DNA from: Candidatus Aminicenantota bacterium
GTDB lineage: Bacteria > Acidobacteriota > Aminicenantia > Aminicenantales > Aminicenantaceae
Direction: 5' to 3'
Length of the DNA stretch: 64,000 bases
Assembly (NCBI GenBank): GCA_016927475.1
Contig: JAFGMO010000047.1
Span: 124,001 to 188,000, forward strand
Shown here: positions 62,462 through 64,000 of the stretch, piece by piece
Position numbering within the stretch: position 1 is the stretch's first letter
How the letters are laid out: every line of letters starts with the position of its first letter
Notes under the pieces: generated by a model
What the model was told of the DNA's origin: nothing
Databases searched by the model: none
What the model saw: the letters and a program-made list of their open reading frames with translations, nothing else
Made by a program: the position numbers and the translations under genes

Positions 62462-63658
62462 TCAAAACACAAAAAACAAGAACATCGACGAAGCGCTCAG
62501 GAAAGCAACACTGAAGTTGTCGTCGATGCCCATGGGAAGACTTTCAGCAAGCGTCGCAACCAGGGCTCCCGTCAAAAAGATATGCATTGGAAGAGAGATA
62601 AATCGAGAGAAGATATATCCGGCTATAAGGCAGGCATTAAAATGAGCCAGGCTGCCTTCCAGAGTTTTGGCAAAGATGCGGGTCCGGCCGAAGAGAATTC
62701 CGAATAATTTGCTGAAAAAATCTCCGAAAATCAAAAAAACCAACGCCGGCACGGCGATATTTTTCTCAAAAATAAGCACGGTTAGAAAAGAAGCAAAAAG
62801 AAAAATGGTCATGGAGGAGAATTTTTTATACTCCTTCGCTTTGTAGAAATCTTTCACTTTCTTGAAAAAAAACACATTGACCGTCCGTGATAAAAGGCGA
62901 ATAAGGTCGAGTATAAAAAAGAAAAGAGCGATGGAACCGATAAGGACCAAGGTTTTGTTTTTATCAAACTTTAGATAATAAAAGACCAGGATCACCGCCG
63001 CCGGCCGCAAAAAAAGCCTCCAGTTGATCTCACGCCTGGCCTTCTCCGTTTTGACGGCGGGCAGTCCTTCACTCCTGATATTAAGGATGTCGATAAACAA
63101 GATGTAGGCCATGATGGACAGAATAAAATTGTTGAAAAGAGGCCGGGGAGAAAAAACAAGCACAAAAACCGCGATGATAGGCAGAATGACGACGGCGACC
63201 ACGTCCCCTTTGCGGGCAATGAGAAAAAACGACAGTACGGCCAAAGCAAGAAACCCCAATGTCTCCCAGGGAAGCCATCCTTTCCTGTAAAAAACAATGA
63301 GATAAAATATCAAAATGGCCGTGGCCGTAGCCACTCCCTGCCCCCCACGAAAACGCAGGTAGAATGGGAAAACATGACCGATAATGGCGGAGCATCCGGC
63401 GAGGTGGATAAGAAGCGGCGATGCGCCAAGCAATTGGGCTCCATACATGGCGAAAAGTCCCTTGCCCAGGTCAAAGAACGCCGTTAAAACAGCCGGCCAT
63501 AATCCAAGGGTGCGAAAGACATTCACCGTCCCCGCATTCCTGTTTCCTGCTTCCCGGATATCGATTCCCTCCAGGAGCTTTCCCAGAATAAACGCGGGGG
63601 ACAAAGAACCGAGGATATACCCTCCTAAAAGAATCAACACCCATGACAAAAGCGTCAT
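62462..63658 (-). CDS. PlsY-type acyltransferase fused to a CTP-dependent kinase-like domain
   Basis: This encodes 398 aa, about twice PlsY length. Residues 1-200 are PlsY-like: LGSLSPAFILGKLLEGIDIR, GNRNAGTVNVFRTLG, DLGKG and HVFPFYLRFRGGQGVATATA. The usual GGKGVAT has Gln for Lys, and the usual GSGNIGATN is GNRNAGTVN. Residues 255-398 have several membrane helices and resemble dolichol/phytol kinases (FGRTRIFAKTLEGSLAHFNA and LAESLPMGIDDNFSVAF). PlsY makes lysophosphatidate from acyl phosphate and glycerol-3-phosphate. A fused lipid-alcohol kinase suggests a combined phospholipid or polyprenol step. The kinase activity is inferred. Confidence 0.75.
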   Translation of the reverse strand: MTLLSWVLILLGGYILGSLSPAFILGKLLEGIDIREAGNRNAGTVNVFRTLGLWPAVLTAFFDLGKGLFAMYGAQLLGASPLLIHLAGCSAIIGHVFPFYLRFRGGQGVATATAILIFYLIVFYRKGWLPWETLGFLALAVLSFFLIARKGDVVAVVILPIIAVFVLVFSPRPLFNNFILSIMAYILFIDILNIRSEGLPAVKTEKARREINWRLFLRPAAVILVFYYLKFDKNKTLVLIGSIALFFFILDLIRLLSRTVNVFFFKKVKDFYKAKEYKKFSSMTIFLFASFLTVLIFEKNIAVPALVFLIFGDFFSKLFGILFGRTRIFAKTLEGSLAHFNACLIAGYIFSRFISLPMHIFLTGALVATLAESLPMGIDDNFSVAFLSASSMFLFFVF

Positions 63659-63831
63659 TTGTAACCTGATTCAATAAACTCCCAAAATACTCCTTTTATT
63701 TATATCATAAAAAAAAGTGATTGGAAAAAAAGATATAAGAGCGATTTAGGAATTCAAGCCTAATGAGTTTGTCAGGTTAAAAAAAGTCAGTTTCCCTGGC
63801 CGGGCATGACAAAATCGAATCGGTAAACCAA

Positions 63832-63860
63832 TTGACATTTTTTTTCGTCTATTATATATT
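63832..63860 (+). promoter_or_regulatory. Sigma-70-type promoter of the padR gene
   Basis: TTGACA, 17 bases and TATATT, followed by ATTGGAATACAAT (an ATTG/CAAT inverted repeat that could be an operator). The ATG follows at 63889. Confidence 0.8.
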
Positions 63861-63888
63861 GGAATACAATAAATATAAGAGGTGAAGC

Positions 63889-64000
63889 ATGGACATCATC
63901 ACCCGGTTGGAAGAAGTCATTTTGATCGCCATTTGGAAACTTCAGGAAAACGCTTACGGCGTGACCATCAATAAGGAAGTCTCCCGTTCATTTCAAAAAA
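63889..64000 (+). CDS. PadR-family transcriptional regulator, partial (right edge)
   Basis: 37 codons are visible: an N-terminal helix (TRLEEVILIAIWKLQENAYG) followed by VTINKEVSRSF of the winged helix. This matches the start of PadR regulators. AGAGGTGAAG precedes the ATG. The rest, and any permease or ABC neighbour, is beyond the edge. Confidence 0.82.
   Translation, partial: MDIITRLEEVILIAIWKLQENAYGVTINKEVSRSFQK

Overview
The window reads as one continuous stretch of a Gram-negative-type bacterial chromosome of moderate G+C (roughly 47-48% by eye). It encodes a TonB-dependent receptor with a carboxypeptidase-regulatory-like N-terminus, an RND/TolC tripartite pump, LolA, an outer-membrane beta-barrel and several lipoproteins, so the cell has two membranes. 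The mix of carboxypeptidase-regulatory/TonB receptor, S9 and secreted hydrolases, a von Willebrand A protein, a TatT-like protein and a PadR regulator resembles Acidobacteriota and relatives such as Candidatus Aminicenantes. That placement is an inference from gene content, not a phylogeny. The window looks like core chromosome: no phage, plasmid, insertion sequence or CRISPR array was seen.

Layout. 1-2358 (minus): a MotA-like membrane protein cut by the left edge, then an ECF sigma factor and a membrane-anchored RseB/LolA-like partner. 2530-5547 (plus): a YfcC/DcuC-type carrier, a two-discoidin-domain secreted protein and a zinc-ribbon protein. 5582-11111 (minus): a Gfo/Idh/MocA oxidoreductase, tsaD, mtnA and lepA. 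11342-17038 (plus): tatA, a coiled-coil methyltransferase, an ROK kinase and a large TonB-dependent receptor, followed by a truncated PLP-enzyme gene. 17535-21090 (minus): an S9 peptidase, a B12-binding radical SAM protein and tRNA-Leu(CAG). 21265-22404 (plus): an eRF1-like protein. 22398-28660 (minus): a tetR-tolC-adaptor-RND cassette. 28794-34964: small genes, xerD with an MBL hydrolase, a methyltransferase, a SLC13 carrier, a degenerate JAB/MPN-like protein and an AMMECR1 protein. 35004-39258 (minus): a frameshifted VWA gene, a TatT-like protein, a DUF374 acyltransferase and a sodium:solute symporter. 39542-42383 (plus): lolA, a second ECF sigma factor, its zinc anti-sigma factor and a bactofilin-like membrane protein. 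42682-46304 (minus): the rplM-rpsI-rpsB-tsf-pyrH-frr operon. 46423-49508 (minus): a rhomboid protease, a TPR lipoprotein and a C1 peptidase. 49584-58635 (minus): a GH3 glycosidase, xylB, a xylA-like gene, der, a GerMN protein, an amidase and tmRNA. 58705-64000: a secreted esterase, a beta-barrel, a Roadblock-like protein, a PlsY-kinase fusion and the start of a padR gene.

How the genes work together. GH3, xylulokinase and a xylose-isomerase-like enzyme form a plausible beta-xyloside to xylulose-5-phosphate route. The TetR cassette is a self-contained efflux module with a visible operator-like palindrome. Two separate ECF sigma loci sit next to LolA/RseB-fold proteins, which suggests envelope-stress sensing. 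Short palindromic elements built on a TGAATAATGCAGGTT-like core recur in intergenic gaps. The least ordinary protein features are the PlsY-CTP-kinase-like fusion, the tandem MotA-like protein, the GGW-type eRF1 homologue and the degenerate JAB-like protein. I did not find a clearly new multi-gene system.
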